Source: Pseudomonas karstica
Lineage (GTDB): Bacteria > Pseudomonadota > Gammaproteobacteria > Pseudomonadales > Pseudomonadaceae
Length of the DNA stretch: 64,000 bases
Assembly (NCBI RefSeq): GCF_009707515.1
Contig: NZ_WLYI01000008.1
Span: forward strand, 92,145-156,144
Reading direction: 5' to 3'
Under the pieces are notes generated by a model. The model did not search any database. It saw nothing but the letters and a program-made list of their open reading frames with translations, and was not told the DNA's origin. Positions 52,377 to 62,248 of the stretch are shown here, in pieces (the stretch's first letter is position 1; every line of letters starts with the position of its first letter). A program made the translations under genes and the position numbers.

Positions 52377-52392
52377 TTGAATGCGCATTCAA
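52377..52392. promoter_or_regulatory. Perfect palindrome upstream of gbdR
   Basis: TTGAATGCGCATTCAA is a perfect 16-bp palindrome, 114 bp upstream of the gbdR start codon in an otherwise structure-poor region. It resembles the BetI operator at 59845 in its TTGA...TCAA ends. Confidence 0.55.
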
Positions 52393-52668
52393 TAACTCCT
52401 GAAAACGACCTCATGACACGTCTACATAAGCCCGCGCCCGGAGTGCGGGATATGCCCCAAAAAGGCAGGTGGAGAAGCAGCCTCAAAGCGTGTGAGCAGT
52501 TCGGTAGCACTTGTGGGAAGAAGGAGAAACGAGATGGGAAGAGTCTGTCACCACAAGCACGATGACAGGCGGTTATGAGGGCTGATCGTTCGCAAGCTAC
52601 TTATCTAATTACGACGCGCCAAAAGGTGGCGCGATGGGATCCGGATGCTCACTTAATGCGCAACATTT

Positions 52669-52694
52669 GATCGTTCCCACGGATGGGAACGATC
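52669..52694. terminator. REP-class palindrome after sdaB
   Basis: GATCGTTCCCA and TGGGAACGATC form an 11-bp perfect stem with a CGGA loop. It is the shortest copy of the GATCGTTCCCACGC class in the window. Confidence 0.65.
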
Positions 52695-52705
52695 ATCGCG
52701 GCCGG

Positions 52706-54082
52706 TCAACACTCAACCGCACTCACCGCCAACCCACCCCGCGACGTCTCCTTGTATTTGTCATGCATGTCCGCACCGGTATCGCGCATGGTCCGGATCA
52801 CCCGGTCCAGCGAGATAAAATGCTGGCCATCGCCACGCAACGCCATCTGCGCCGCATTGATCGCTTTCACCGCGGCGATCGCATTGCGCTCGATGCACGG
52901 CACCTGTACCAGTCCACCCACAGGGTCGCACGTCAGGCCAAGGTTATGCTCCAAACCAATCTCCGCCGCATTGCACAGCTGTTCCGGCGTAGCACCGAGA
53001 ATCTCCGCCAGCCCCGCTGCTGCCATGGCGCAGGCCGAGCCCACCTCACCCTGGCAACCCACTTCGGCGCCGGAAATCGAAGCGTTCTTTTTACACAGGA
53101 TTCCTACTGCCGCCGCGCCAAGGAAATAGTCGATAACGTTGGCTTCAGTCACTATCTCGCTGAACTTCATAAAGTAGTGCAGCACCGCCGGAATGATCCC
53201 CGCCGCCCCATTGGTCGGCGCCGTCACCATCCGCCCGCCAGCGGCGTTTTCTTCGTTCACCGCCAGGGCGAACAGGTTGACCCATTCCATCGCGCTCAAG
53301 GTCGAGCCGATCACATTGGGTTTGTTCAGCTCCTGCAAGCTGCGGTGCAATCTGGCCGCCCGGCGCCGTACATTGAGGCCACCCGGAAGAATGCCTTCGT
53401 GCTTGAGGCCCTGCTCGACACAGTCCTGCATGGCACGCCAGAGCGTCATCAGGGCGCTGCGGATTTCTTCTTCCGAGCGCCAGGCTTTTTCATTGGCAAG
53501 CATCAGTTCGGCCACCCGCAGGTTATGGGTGCGGCACAAGCCCAGCAGTTCGGCTGCGCTGGAGAACTCGTAAGGCAGTTCGGTGCGATCCATATCCGCC
53601 ACACCGCTGCTGGCCTGGGCTTGATCCACTACAAAACCACCGCCCACTGAATAGTAGGTGTCACGATGCAATTCACCGTTATCACCGAACACCATCAGGG
53701 TCATGGCGTTGGGGTGGAATGGCAGGTTTTCATCGACCAACAGCATGTCCCGCGCCCAGACGAACGACACAGGCAACCGCCCATCCAGAAGTAAGGTATT
53801 GGTCTCGCGCAGACGCTCAATGCGCAGGCCGATTTGCGACGGGTCAATTGCATCCGGCCATTCACCCATCAGGCCCATGATCGTCGCATTGTCACTGCCA
53901 TGACCGATGCCGGTGGCAGATAACGAACCGAAAAGTTGAACTTCCACGCGCCGTACCTGTTCCAACAAACCTCGTTCACGCAGTCCTTGAACGAACAACG
54001 CCGCGGCGCGCATGGGGCCGACGGTGTGAGAACTGGATGGGCCAATGCCGATCTTGAACAAGTCGAAAACGCTGATAGCCAT
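52706..54082 (-). CDS. sdaB: L-serine ammonia-lyase
   Basis: A 458-residue 4Fe-4S serine dehydratase: [15 protein letters not shown] near residues 12-26 at the N-terminus and the cysteine-containing blocks [20 protein letters not shown] and [19 protein letters not shown] toward the C-terminus supply the cluster ligands. It converts serine to pyruvate and ammonia, the exit of betaine-derived carbon to central metabolism. Start 54082 ([12 protein letters not shown]). Members in Pseudomonas next to gbdR are GbdR-controlled. Confidence 0.94.
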   Translation of the reverse strand: MAISVFDLFKIGIGPSSSHTVGPMRAAALFVQGLRERGLLEQVRRVEVQLFGSLSATGIGHGSDNATIMGLMGEWPDAIDPSQIGLRIERLRETNTLLLDGRLPVSFVWARDMLLVDENLPFHPNAMTLMVFGDNGELHRDTYYSVGGGFVVDQAQASSGVADMDRTELPYEFSSAAELLGLCRTHNLRVAELMLANEKAWRSEEEIRSALMTLWRAMQDCVEQGLKHEGILPGGLNVRRRAARLHRSLQELNKPNVIGSTLSAMEWVNLFALAVNEENAAGGRMVTAPTNGAAGIIPAVLHYFMKFSEIVTEANVIDYFLGAAAVGILCKKNASISGAEVGCQGEVGSACAMAAAGLAEILGATPEQLCNAAEIGLEHNLGLTCDPVGGLVQVPCIERNAIAAVKAINAAQMALRGDGQHFISLDRVIRTMRDTGADMHDKYKETSRGGLAVSAVEC

Positions 54083-54518
54083 TACCGTGAAACTCCTCGA
54101 TGAGCACATGCCAGGCGTAATAAACGTTTGGTAACGTAGCTGCTACGCTCAAGTCGCAACCCGCTCAGATGGCGGCATCATCAAGCTTTTGTTGCCGAGC
54201 ACGACGTCTCACACCGACGTACCCATGCTCACCAGCGCCGCACGTGTGCTATCACCCTCAGGGCCGTTTTTTGCAGTGCAGATCGGCAGAAGGTGCAGTT
54301 TTTGCTTTGAAAAAAGCTGTAAGCGACGTCAGCGACACTGGATACGACCATCCCTGTACTGGATACGACGCCCCCTGTAGGCGTCAGATTTTCGCTGGTA
54401 CATGATCAGTCTCGACTCGCTTGCAAGGCACCAGGGCTTGGGTGTGTCGCATGCCCCAACCGCAACACCTATAAAGCGCGGTGAAACGCCGCCAGAAAAA
54501 CATCAGGAGTCCAAACCC
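54083..54518. promoter_or_regulatory. Divergent sdaB/cbcX control region
   Basis: This 436-bp gap contains a CGTAGC-T-GCTACG palindrome (54135-54147) near sdaB, a GCAGTTTTTGCTTTGAAAAA stretch, and the phased direct repeat at 54338. The rest shows no gene. Both flanking genes are expected GbdR targets. Confidence 0.55.
54338..54369 (+). promoter_or_regulatory. 21-bp-phased direct repeat, probable GbdR operator
   Basis: CTGGATACGAC occurs exactly at 54338-54348 and 54359-54369, 21 bp apart (two helical turns), about 150 bp before cbcX. The identity and phasing are what an AraC-family dimer needs; GbdR is the natural candidate. Confidence 0.7.
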
Positions 54519-55466
54519 ATGAAAGGTTCCCACCCGTTGTTGTTGGCCGCCATGTTGAGTCTCCCCCTAGGGGTTCAAGCCGCAGAGCCGGAACAATGCA
54601 AAACCGTCAACTTCTCCGATGTCGGTTGGACCGACATCACCGTCACTACAGCGACCACCAGCGAAGTTCTCAAGGGCCTCGGCTATAAGACCCGCACCAC
54701 GATGATTTCCGTTCCGGTGACCTACAAGTCCCTGGCCGACGGCAAGAACATGGACGTTTTCCTTGGCAACTGGATGCCGACCATGGAAAACGACATCAAG
54801 CAGTACCGTGATGCCGGCACCGTGGAAACCGTACGGGCCAACCTGGAGAACGCCAAATACACCCTGGCGGTTCCCGAGGCGCTGTACAACAAAGGCTTGA
54901 AAGACTTCGCCGACATCACCAAATTCAAGAAGGAACTGGGCGGCAAGATTTACGGCATCGAACCCGGTAACGACGGCAACCGCACCATCCAGAGCCTGAT
55001 CGACAAGAACGCCTTCGGCTTGAAAGAGGCTGGTTTCAAGATCGTGGAGTCCAGCGAAGCCGGCATGCTGTCCCAGGTTGAACGCGCTCAGCGCCGCGAC
55101 ACCGCCGTAGTGTTCCTGGGCTGGGAACCGCACCCGATGAACACCCGCTTCAAGATGAAGTACCTGACCGGGGGTGATGACTCCTTCGGCCCCAACTACG
55201 GCCAGGCCACTATCTATACCAACACCCGCAAGGGCTACACCCAGGAATGCAGCAACGTCGGCCAACTGCTGAAAAACCTGGTGTTCACCCTGGACATGGA
55301 AAGCACCCTGATGGGGAATGTCCTGGACGACAAGATAAAACCCGATGTCGCGGCCAAGGCTTGGCTGAAGAACAACCCGCAAGTGCTCGCCACCTGGCTG
55401 GCCGGTGTCACCACCGTTGATGGCAAACCAGGACTTGAGGCCGTAACAGCCTATCTCGCCCAGTAG
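54519..55466 (+). CDS. cbcX: Choline-binding periplasmic protein CbcX
   Basis: A 315-residue solute-binding protein with a signal peptide (about 1-21, LLLAAMLSLPLGVQA) and the OpuAC/ProX-type fold: VNFSDVGWTDITVTTATTSEVLKGLGYK and GKIYGIEPGNDGN. The aromatic residues for the trimethylammonium cage are likely the tryptophans in VGWTDI, FLGNWMPT and FLGWEPHPM. First gene of cbcXWV; strong CAGGAG site (54504-54509). Confidence 0.92.
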   Translation: MKGSHPLLLAAMLSLPLGVQAAEPEQCKTVNFSDVGWTDITVTTATTSEVLKGLGYKTRTTMISVPVTYKSLADGKNMDVFLGNWMPTMENDIKQYRDAGTVETVRANLENAKYTLAVPEALYNKGLKDFADITKFKKELGGKIYGIEPGNDGNRTIQSLIDKNAFGLKEAGFKIVESSEAGMLSQVERAQRRDTAVVFLGWEPHPMNTRFKMKYLTGGDDSFGPNYGQATIYTNTRKGYTQECSNVGQLLKNLVFTLDMESTLMGNVLDDKIKPDVAAKAWLKNNPQVLATWLAGVTTVDGKPGLEAVTAYLAQ

Positions 55467-55555
55467 GCGAGTACCGCTGAAAAAAACAACCGCTGATCCT
55501 GGGTCGGTACGCCGGCCAAGGATGTTTTCCCCTTCGCATGTGGACACTCACTACC

Positions 55556-56401
55556 ATGCTGATTGAACAAAAAATCCCATTAGGCCAGTACACCGCTGCC
55601 TTCGTTGATTGGTTGACGCAACACGGCGCCAACTACTTCGACGCAATCGCATCGACACTGGAAACGATGATCCACGGCGTGACTTTTGCGCTGACCTGGT
55701 TCAACCCACTGGCATTGATCGGTCTGATTGCGCTGCTGGCTCACTTTATTCAACGTAAATGGGGGCTGACTGTTTTCGTCATCGCCTCCTTCCTGCTGAT
55801 CCTCAACCTGGGTTACTGGCAGGAAACCATGGAGACCCTGGCGCAGGTGCTGTTCGCCACCCTGGTCTGCGTGGTCATCGGTGTGCCGCTGGGCATTGTT
55901 GCCGCGCACAAACCGTTGTTCTACACCCTGATGCGGCCGGTACTCGATCTGATGCAGACCGTACCGACCTTCGTCTACCTCATCCCTACCCTGACCCTCT
56001 TCGGGCTGGGTGTGGTGCCAGGCCTGATTTCCACGGTGGTGTTCGCGATTGCCGCGCCGATCCGCCTGACCTACCTGGGTATCCGCGATGTACCGCAAGA
56101 GTTGATGGACGCCGGTAAAGCCTTTGGCTGCTCGCGCCGTCAGTTGCTCTCGCGCATTGAACTGCCCCACGCCATGCCGAGCATTGCCGCCGGCATAACC
56201 CAATGCATCATGCTGTCGTTGTCGATGGTGGTGATTGCCGCCCTGGTGGGCGCCGACGGCCTCGGCAAGCCGGTGGTCAACGCACTGAACACGGCCGACA
56301 TCGCCCTGGGCTTCGAGGCAGGCCTGGCGATCGTATTGCTGGCGATCATGCTTGACCGTATCTGCAAACAACCTGAAGCCAAAGTAGGAGGTGACGCATG
56401 A
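55556..56401 (+). CDS. cbcW: Quaternary-amine ABC transporter permease CbcW
   Basis: A 281-residue inner-membrane permease of the ProW type with about six membrane segments; the EAA-like loop is DAGKAFGCSRRQLLSRIELPHAMPS. It pairs with CbcV and receives choline, carnitine or betaine from CbcX, CaiX and other binding proteins. ATG 55556 (MLIEQKIPLGQY) gives the usual N-terminus; ATG 55538 is also open and neither has a strong ribosome site. It overlaps cbcV in ATGA. Confidence 0.92.
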   Translation: MLIEQKIPLGQYTAAFVDWLTQHGANYFDAIASTLETMIHGVTFALTWFNPLALIGLIALLAHFIQRKWGLTVFVIASFLLILNLGYWQETMETLAQVLFATLVCVVIGVPLGIVAAHKPLFYTLMRPVLDLMQTVPTFVYLIPTLTLFGLGVVPGLISTVVFAIAAPIRLTYLGIRDVPQELMDAGKAFGCSRRQLLSRIELPHAMPSIAAGITQCIMLSLSMVVIAALVGADGLGKPVVNALNTADIALGFEAGLAIVLLAIMLDRICKQPEAKVGGDA

Positions 56402-57576
56402 GCATCATTCGCTTCGATCAGGTCGATGTGATTTTCTCCAAGGATCCGCGCGAAGCCCTCAAGCTGCTGGACCAGGGCATGAGCCGCAACGAAATCCTGA
56501 AAAAGACCGGGCAGATTGTCGGTGTCGAAAAGGCCAGCCTGGACATCGAGAAAGGCGAGATCTGCGTACTGATGGGTCTTTCCGGCTCTGGCAAGTCGAG
56601 CCTGCTGCGGTGCATCAACGGCCTGAACACCGTCAGTCGTGGCCAGCTGTTTGTCGAGCATGAAGGCCGGCAAATCGACATTGCGTCCTGCACCCCGGCC
56701 GAGCTGAAAATGATGCGCACCAAGCGCATCGCCATGGTCTTTCAGAAATTCGCCCTGATGCCCTGGCTGACAGTGCGCGAAAACATCAGCTTTGGCCTGG
56801 AAATGCAGGGCCGGCCGGAGAAAGAACGGCGCAAGCTGGTGGATGAAAAACTTGAGCTGGTGGGCCTGACCCAGTGGCGCAACAAGAAGCCCGACGAGCT
56901 TTCCGGTGGCATGCAACAACGTGTTGGCCTGGCTCGCGCCCTGGCGATGGACGCCGATATTCTGCTGATGGACGAACCCTTCTCCGCTCTCGACCCACTG
57001 ATCCGCCAGGGCCTGCAGGACGAACTGCTGGAGCTGCAACGCAAGCTGAACAAGACCATTGTGTTCGTCAGCCATGACCTGGACGAAGCACTCAAACTGG
57101 GCAGCCGTATCGCAATCATGAAAGACGGCAAGATCGTCCAGTACAGCGTGCCGGAAGAGATCGTGCTGAACCCGGCGGACGACTATGTGCGCACCTTCGT
57201 CGCCCATACCAACCCGCTGAACGTGTTATGCGGCCGCAGCCTGATGCGCACCCTGGATGACTGCAAACGCATCAACGGTTCGGTGTGCCTGGACCCAGGT
57301 GACGACTCGTGGATCGACCTGGCCGAAGGCAACATCATCAAGGGCGCGCGGCAAAATGGCGCCGCACTGAACCTGCAGAACTGGGCGCCTGGGCAGGCGG
57401 TCGAGGAACTGGCCCGGGTGCCGACGCTGGTGGACTCCAATATCGGCATGCGCGATGCGTTGCAGATCCGCTACCACACCGGGAATAAGCTGGTGTTGCA
57501 CGATAACAACACGGTGGTGGGAATACTCGGGGATAGCGAGTTGTATCACGCGTTGCTGGGTAAGAATCTCGGCTAG
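56398..57576 (+). CDS. cbcV: Quaternary-amine ABC transporter ATPase CbcV
   Basis: A 392-residue ATPase of the ProV/OpuAA type. Walker A GLSGSGKSS near residues 61-69, signature LSGGMQQRVGLARAL near 168-182, Walker B ILLMDEPFSALDP. A C-terminal regulatory extension follows (CBS-like, about 285-392). It powers uptake by CbcW. It begins within the cbcW stop codon. Confidence 0.93.
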   Translation: MSIIRFDQVDVIFSKDPREALKLLDQGMSRNEILKKTGQIVGVEKASLDIEKGEICVLMGLSGSGKSSLLRCINGLNTVSRGQLFVEHEGRQIDIASCTPAELKMMRTKRIAMVFQKFALMPWLTVRENISFGLEMQGRPEKERRKLVDEKLELVGLTQWRNKKPDELSGGMQQRVGLARALAMDADILLMDEPFSALDPLIRQGLQDELLELQRKLNKTIVFVSHDLDEALKLGSRIAIMKDGKIVQYSVPEEIVLNPADDYVRTFVAHTNPLNVLCGRSLMRTLDDCKRINGSVCLDPGDDSWIDLAEGNIIKGARQNGAALNLQNWAPGQAVEELARVPTLVDSNIGMRDALQIRYHTGNKLVLHDNNTVVGILGDSELYHALLGKNLG

Positions 57577-57582
57577 TAGCTT

Positions 57583-57611
57583 GAACGTTCCCACTCTGCG
57601 TGGGAACGTTC
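57583..57611. terminator. Shared palindrome between convergent cbcV and betT
   Basis: GAACGTTCCCAC (57583-57594) and GTGGGAACGTTC (57600-57611) form a perfect 12-bp stem with a 5-nt loop. It lies 7 bp after cbcV and 2 bp before the betT stop, so it probably ends both transcripts. Confidence 0.8.
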
Positions 57612-57613
57612 AC

Positions 57614-59611
57614 TCAGCTATAGACACGGCCAAGGAGCTGCCGATGGCTTTCAAACTGATCGAGCACGTCCCGGGTGATCTGCTCCGGGGTGAAGCCCAT
57701 CAGGTCGTAGTCCTGACTCCCGTTGTGCAGGTAAACCTCGGCGCGGTAGTAGCGCGTGCGCTCTTGCGCCGCGTCGGCCGACTCGCTCGGCCCCGCCAGG
57801 TAGCCGTCCAGGCTCACCTCGTAGACAAACGGATTGCCCTCTTCCATCTCGATCCGCACACCCATGCAGCGTTTGGATTTACCGAGCAAGGTCTGCACGT
57901 CCAGCCCTTGGCCGCGCATGGCCACCGCTGCTTCCTCCAACGCCGGCGTCACCTTTTTATCCATGAAGCGCTGCACCACGGCCTGGCTCGGTTGCAGGTC
58001 CTGGGCGGTCAAGCGCTCGCTGAAACCACGACGCCCCCGCTCAGCCAACTGCGCCTGCTCCAGCTCGATCGCCACATCCTGGCGCATGGCCTTGTGCAGA
58101 CCGAACATGAAGAGAATCAGCACCACCGAGAACGGCAGGCCAGCCAGCACCACCATGGTTTGCATGGCTTCGAAGTTACCGGCAAACAGCAGGCCGATGG
58201 TCACCAGGGTGATCACCGCCGACCAGAAAATCCGCAACCAGTGCGGCGCATCTTCGTCAACATTGCCGCCCTTGCAGGACAGGTTCGCCATCATCACCGC
58301 GCCGGAGTCCGCCGGGGTCAGAAACAGGACGAAGCCGACAAAAATCGACACACCGATGACGACTTTCGACGCCGGGTAATACTCAAGCAATTGGTAGATC
58401 GCCATGGACGGCTGCTCCAGGGCAGTTTTCCCCAACTCCACCGCACCATGGTTAAGCACCAGGTCCAGGGCCGAGTTGCCGAAGATCGACAGCCATGCCA
58501 GGGTGAAGCCCAATGGGATCAGCAACACGCCAGCCACCAGTTCACGTACGGTACGGCCACGAGAAATACGCGCGATGAACATACCTACGAACGGTGCCCA
58601 GGAAATCCACCAGGCCCAGTAGAACAGAGTCCACAGGCCCATCCAGCGTTCGGTCTTGTCGGCGTCGCCTTCGTACACATAGAGGTCGAAGGTTTTCAGC
58701 ACGATGCCGTTCAGGTAATCGCCGGTGTTTTGCACCAGACCGTTAAGCAAGTGCAGGGTCGGGCCGAACAACAGCACAAAAATCAGCAAGCCGCTGAACA
58801 ACACAATGTTCAGGTTGGACAGGCGGCGAATGCCGTTTTCCACACCCGACACGGCAGCGATGGTCGCCACGGTGCTCATCACGATGATCACGATCAGCAG
58901 GTTGGTGTTGCTGTGCTCCATGCCGAACAGGTTTTCCAACCCGGACGACACTTGCATCGAACCAATCCCCAGGTTGGTTACCAGGCCCAGCAACGTCACG
59001 AACATACCGAAGCCGTCCACCGCATGACCGGCCGCGCCCTTGACCCAGCGCTCGCCTACCAACGGGTACAGCGCCGAGCGCAAAGCCAGTGGCTGGTTAT
59101 GACGGTAGGCAAAGTACGCCACGGCCAGGCCGACCAATGCGTAGATCGCCCAGCCGTGCAGCCCCCAATGCAGGAAGGTCAACTGCAATGCTTGACGTGC
59201 AGCGCCGTTGCTGGCGGCTGCGCCTTCAGGCGGGTTGAAGTAGTGGTCCAGCGGCTCGGACGCACCGAAGTACAGCAGCGAAATGCCGATCCCCGACGAG
59301 AACAACATGCCGGCCCAGGCGCCGTAGCTGAAGTCAGGGGTGTCGTCCTTGCTGCCCAGCTTCAATTTGCCGTAGGACGAAAACGCCAGGCCCACCACAA
59401 ATACCAGGTAGGCGGCGATGACCACCATGTAGTACCAGCCGAAGCTTTTGGAGAGCCAGGCCTGTGCCACCGCGAGCACTCTACCGGCCTCTTGCGGGGC
59501 GATAATCAAAATAGCGGTCAACAACAGAATCAACGCGGTGGAGGTGTAGAACACCCAACCGTTGACCCGTACCTTTTCCGGCGGGGTCTTTATCAGAGAG
59601 GCAGAACTCAT
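57614..59611 (-). CDS. betT: BCCT-family choline transporter BetT
   Basis: A 665-residue transporter with 12 predicted membrane segments and the BCCT signatures TFLHWGLHGWAIYALVGL and FYWAWWISWAPFVGMFIARISRGRT. The long cytoplasmic C-terminus (about 510-665) is as in BetT-type osmosensitive transporters. It takes up choline with protons. Start at 59611 (MSSASLIKTPPEKV); the open frame continues to 59671. It is divergent from betI, so BetI could control both. CbcXWV is the second choline uptake system in the window. Confidence 0.94.
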   Translation of the reverse strand: MSSASLIKTPPEKVRVNGWVFYTSTALILLLTAILIIAPQEAGRVLAVAQAWLSKSFGWYYMVVIAAYLVFVVGLAFSSYGKLKLGSKDDTPDFSYGAWAGMLFSSGIGISLLYFGASEPLDHYFNPPEGAAASNGAARQALQLTFLHWGLHGWAIYALVGLAVAYFAYRHNQPLALRSALYPLVGERWVKGAAGHAVDGFGMFVTLLGLVTNLGIGSMQVSSGLENLFGMEHSNTNLLIVIIVMSTVATIAAVSGVENGIRRLSNLNIVLFSGLLIFVLLFGPTLHLLNGLVQNTGDYLNGIVLKTFDLYVYEGDADKTERWMGLWTLFYWAWWISWAPFVGMFIARISRGRTVRELVAGVLLIPLGFTLAWLSIFGNSALDLVLNHGAVELGKTALEQPSMAIYQLLEYYPASKVVIGVSIFVGFVLFLTPADSGAVMMANLSCKGGNVDEDAPHWLRIFWSAVITLVTIGLLFAGNFEAMQTMVVLAGLPFSVVLILFMFGLHKAMRQDVAIELEQAQLAERGRRGFSERLTAQDLQPSQAVVQRFMDKKVTPALEEAAVAMRGQGLDVQTLLGKSKRCMGVRIEMEEGNPFVYEVSLDGYLAGPSESADAAQERTRYYRAEVYLHNGSQDYDLMGFTPEQITRDVLDQFESHRQLLGRVYS

Positions 59612-59934
59612 GGCACAGATGCTCCAGGCAGTGCGAGAGAGGAGCGCAAGGCAGCGCTTGACCCATGCCATCGTTTTTTCGGCAGTCGACGGACGGGTGA
59701 TATAAAGACACCCCGAAAATCCTTGAACCCCACCAAAGCGCTGGCTTGAGCGGTTTCAAGGGTTTTTTCAGGTGTCAGGTGTCGCCGCTAACACGCAGGA
59801 AATACCTGTAGGTAGCGACCATTTGTCGCAGATCTTATTCTTTGTTGATTGAACGTTCAATCAAAACAAAATAGACTGGCCATCAAACCGACGGGCGTAT
59901 ATCGCCCATCGGTAGGCCTGAGGAGAGGTGCTAC
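59612..59934. promoter_or_regulatory. Divergent betT/betI control region
   Basis: A 323-bp gap with the BetI operator near its right end, T-rich sequence near 59768 and a CCTTGAA/TTCAAGG inverted word (59723/59757). CAGGTGTCAGGTGTCG at 59770 is a short direct repeat. No gene is supported. Confidence 0.6.
59845..59864. promoter_or_regulatory. BetI operator
   Basis: TTGATTGAACGTTCAATCAA is a perfect 20-bp palindrome 70 bp before betI, flanked by TTTG and AACAAA. It agrees in sequence and place with BetI operators of other bacteria. Choline would release BetI from it. Confidence 0.9.
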
Positions 59935-60528
59935 ATGCCCAAGGTCGGTATGCAACCCATACGCCGCCAGCAGTTGATCGAAGCCACATTGACGGCCATC
60001 GATCAGGTCGGGATGGGAGATGCCAGCATTGCGCTGATCGCCCGTCTGGCCGGTGTCTCGAACGGCATCATCAGTCACTACTTTCAGGACAAGAATGGCC
60101 TGATCGCCGCCACGATGCGGTACTTGATGAGTGCGCTGATCGAGAACGTCCACGAACGTCGGCTCGCCTTGAAGGACGACAGCCCACGGGCGCACCTTCA
60201 GGTGATTATCGCAGGCAACTTCGACGCCAGCCAGGTCAACGGCCCGGCGATGAAAACCTGGCTGGCCTTCTGGGCCACCAGCATGCACCACCCGTCTTTG
60301 CACAGGTTGCAGCGGATAAACGATCACCGCCTGTATTCCAACCTGTGCTGCCAGTTCCGCCGTGTGCTGCCGCTGTCCGAAGCACGTAGCGCAGCCCGAG
60401 GCCTGGCGGCCCTGATCGACGGTTTGTGGTTGCGCGGCGCATTGTCGGGAGACGCTTTCGACACGGAGCAGGCGCAACGGATCGCTTACGAATACATGGA
60501 TTTTCAATTGGCCAAGCAGGTGAGTTAG
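59935..60528 (+). CDS. betI: TetR-family repressor BetI
   Basis: A 197-residue TetR repressor: the helix-turn-helix is [31 protein letters not shown] at about 28-58. The ligand domain (about 60-197) binds choline. It represses betIBA and often betT. AGGAGAGG precedes ATG 59935. First gene of betIBA; betB follows after 110 bp. Confidence 0.96.
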   Translation: MPKVGMQPIRRQQLIEATLTAIDQVGMGDASIALIARLAGVSNGIISHYFQDKNGLIAATMRYLMSALIENVHERRLALKDDSPRAHLQVIIAGNFDASQVNGPAMKTWLAFWATSMHHPSLHRLQRINDHRLYSNLCCQFRRVLPLSEARSAARGLAALIDGLWLRGALSGDAFDTEQAQRIAYEYMDFQLAKQVS

Positions 60529-60638
60529 AGCACACATAAACGCTCACACCTGAACTGCTGTTGATCGGTGTTGCCACAACCTTATGGCCTCACCTTTGAG
60601 CGGCTAACGCCAACCACTTATGCACTTGCGAGGACTTT

Positions 60639-62111
60639 ATGGCCCGTTTCGAACTGCAAAAACTCTACATTGACGGCTGCTACAGCGACGCTGGCAGCGA
60701 TGCCACCTTCGAAGCCATCAACCCGGCTAACGGTGAAGTTCTCGCCCAAGTGCAGCGCGCAACGAAAGAAGACGTTGAACGCGCCGTGGTCAGCGCCGAA
60801 AAGGGCCAGAAAATCTGGGCCGCGATGACTGCCATGGAGCGTTCGCGCATTCTGCGTCGTGCCGTGGACATCCTGCGCGCACGCAACGACGAACTGGCCG
60901 CCCTGGAAACCCTGGACACCGGCAAGGCGTTCTCCGAAACCAAGTATGTCGACATCGTTACCGGTGCCGACGTGCTGGAATACTATGCAGGCTTGGTGCC
61001 GGCGATTGAAGGCGAGCAGATCCCCCTGCGCGACACTTCGTTTGTCTACACCCGTCGCGAGCCACTGGGCGTTGTCGCCGGTATCGGCGCATGGAACTAC
61101 CCGATCCAGATCGCCCTGTGGAAATCCGCTCCAGCCCTGGCGGCCGGCAACGCGATGATCTTCAAACCGAGCGAAGTCACCTCGCTGACCACCCTGAAAC
61201 TGGCTGAGATCTACACCGAAGCCGGCGTTCCAGCAGGCGTGTTCAACGTCCTGACCGGCAGCGGCCGTGAAGTTGGCACCTGGCTGACCGAGCACCCGCG
61301 CATCGAGAAAATTTCCTTCACCGGCGGCACCGACACCGGCAAGAAGGTCATGGCCAGCGCTTCGAGCTCTTCGCTCAAAGAAGTGACCATGGAGCTGGGT
61401 GGTAAATCGCCGCTGATCATTTTCGACGACGCCGATCTGGATCGCGCCGCCGACACCGCAATGATGGCCAACTTCTACAGCTCCGGCCAGGTCTGCACCA
61501 ACGGCACTCGCGTGTTCGTACCCAAGCACCTGCAAGCGGCGTTCGAAGCCAAGATCGCTGAACGCGTTGCACGTATTCGCATTGGCAACCCGGAAGACGA
61601 GAACACCAACTTCGGCCCGCTGGTCAGCTTCGCCCACATGGAAAGCGTGCTCGGCTACATCGCCAAAGGTAAAGAAGAAGGCGCCCGCCTGCTGTGCGGC
61701 GGCGATCGCCTGACCGAAGGCGATTTCGCCAAGGGCGCCTTCGTGGCCCCGACCGTGTTCACTGACTGCACCGACGAGATGACCATCGTCCGTGAAGAAA
61801 TCTTCGGCCCGGTGATGAGTATCCTCACCTATGAAACCGAAGAAGAAGTCATCCGTCGTGCCAACGACACCGACTTTGGCCTGGCCGCCGGCCTGATCAC
61901 CAAGGACTTGAACCGCGCTCACCGCGTGATTCATCAACTGGAAGCCGGTATTTGCTGGATCAACGCCTGGGGCGAGTCCGACGCGAAGATGCCGGTTGGT
62001 GGCTACAAGCAGTCGGGTGTTGGACGTGAGAACGGGATCAGCTCGCTCAATAACTTCACGCGCATCAAGTCCGTGCAAGTCGAGTTGGGCGACTACGCCT
62101 CGGTGTTCTAA
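60639..62111 (+). CDS. betB: Betaine aldehyde dehydrogenase
   Basis: A 490-residue aldehyde dehydrogenase. The catalytic cysteine is C286 in [12 protein letters not shown], and the general base E252 is in [11 protein letters not shown]; the NAD-binding GSGREVG and [11 protein letters not shown] are present. It oxidises betaine aldehyde to glycine betaine. Same length as the P. aeruginosa enzyme. GAGG precedes the ATG. A REP doublet separates it from betA. Confidence 0.97.
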   Translation: MARFELQKLYIDGCYSDAGSDATFEAINPANGEVLAQVQRATKEDVERAVVSAEKGQKIWAAMTAMERSRILRRAVDILRARNDELAALETLDTGKAFSETKYVDIVTGADVLEYYAGLVPAIEGEQIPLRDTSFVYTRREPLGVVAGIGAWNYPIQIALWKSAPALAAGNAMIFKPSEVTSLTTLKLAEIYTEAGVPAGVFNVLTGSGREVGTWLTEHPRIEKISFTGGTDTGKKVMASASSSSLKEVTMELGGKSPLIIFDDADLDRAADTAMMANFYSSGQVCTNGTRVFVPKHLQAAFEAKIAERVARIRIGNPEDENTNFGPLVSFAHMESVLGYIAKGKEEGARLLCGGDRLTEGDFAKGAFVAPTVFTDCTDEMTIVREEIFGPVMSILTYETEEEVIRRANDTDFGLAAGLITKDLNRAHRVIHQLEAGICWINAWGESDAKMPVGGYKQSGVGRENGISSLNNFTRIKSVQVELGDYASVF

Positions 62112-62120
62112 CCCACTCCC

Positions 62121-62222
62121 GTAGCCGCTGCCGAGGCACGAGGTTGCGCTGCGGTCCGCAGGACCGCCGCTCGGGGCTGCTTCGCAGCCCATCGCAGCCC
62201 CGTTGCCTCGGCAGCGGCTGCA
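62121..62222. repeat. REP doublet (GTAGCCGCTG class) between betB and betA
   Basis: GTAGCCGCTGCCGAGGCACG at the left and GCCTCGGCAGCGGCTGCAG at the right are inverted; an inner stem GGGCTGC/GCAGCCC lies near 62176-62190. It is in the middle of the bet operon. Confidence 0.92.
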
Positions 62223-62248
62223 GACCAAATCTAGAGAGGGTGCATCTA

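Larger units (their letters stand above)
52264..52705. other. Intergenic region gbdR-sdaB
   Basis: A 442-bp gap without a supported gene. It contains the gbdR promoter, the palindrome at 52377, a GCGCC/GGCGC hairpin near 52614-52633, and the GATCGTTCCCA/TGGGAACGATC palindrome (52669-52694) ending 11 bp before the sdaB stop, probably the sdaB terminator. Confidence 0.6.

Noticed and set aside
57455..59749. 764-codon plus-strand ORF antisense to betT
   Set aside because: High-GC shadow frame; betT has complete BCCT signatures and correct length, and the antisense product is His/Gln/Arg-rich without domains.
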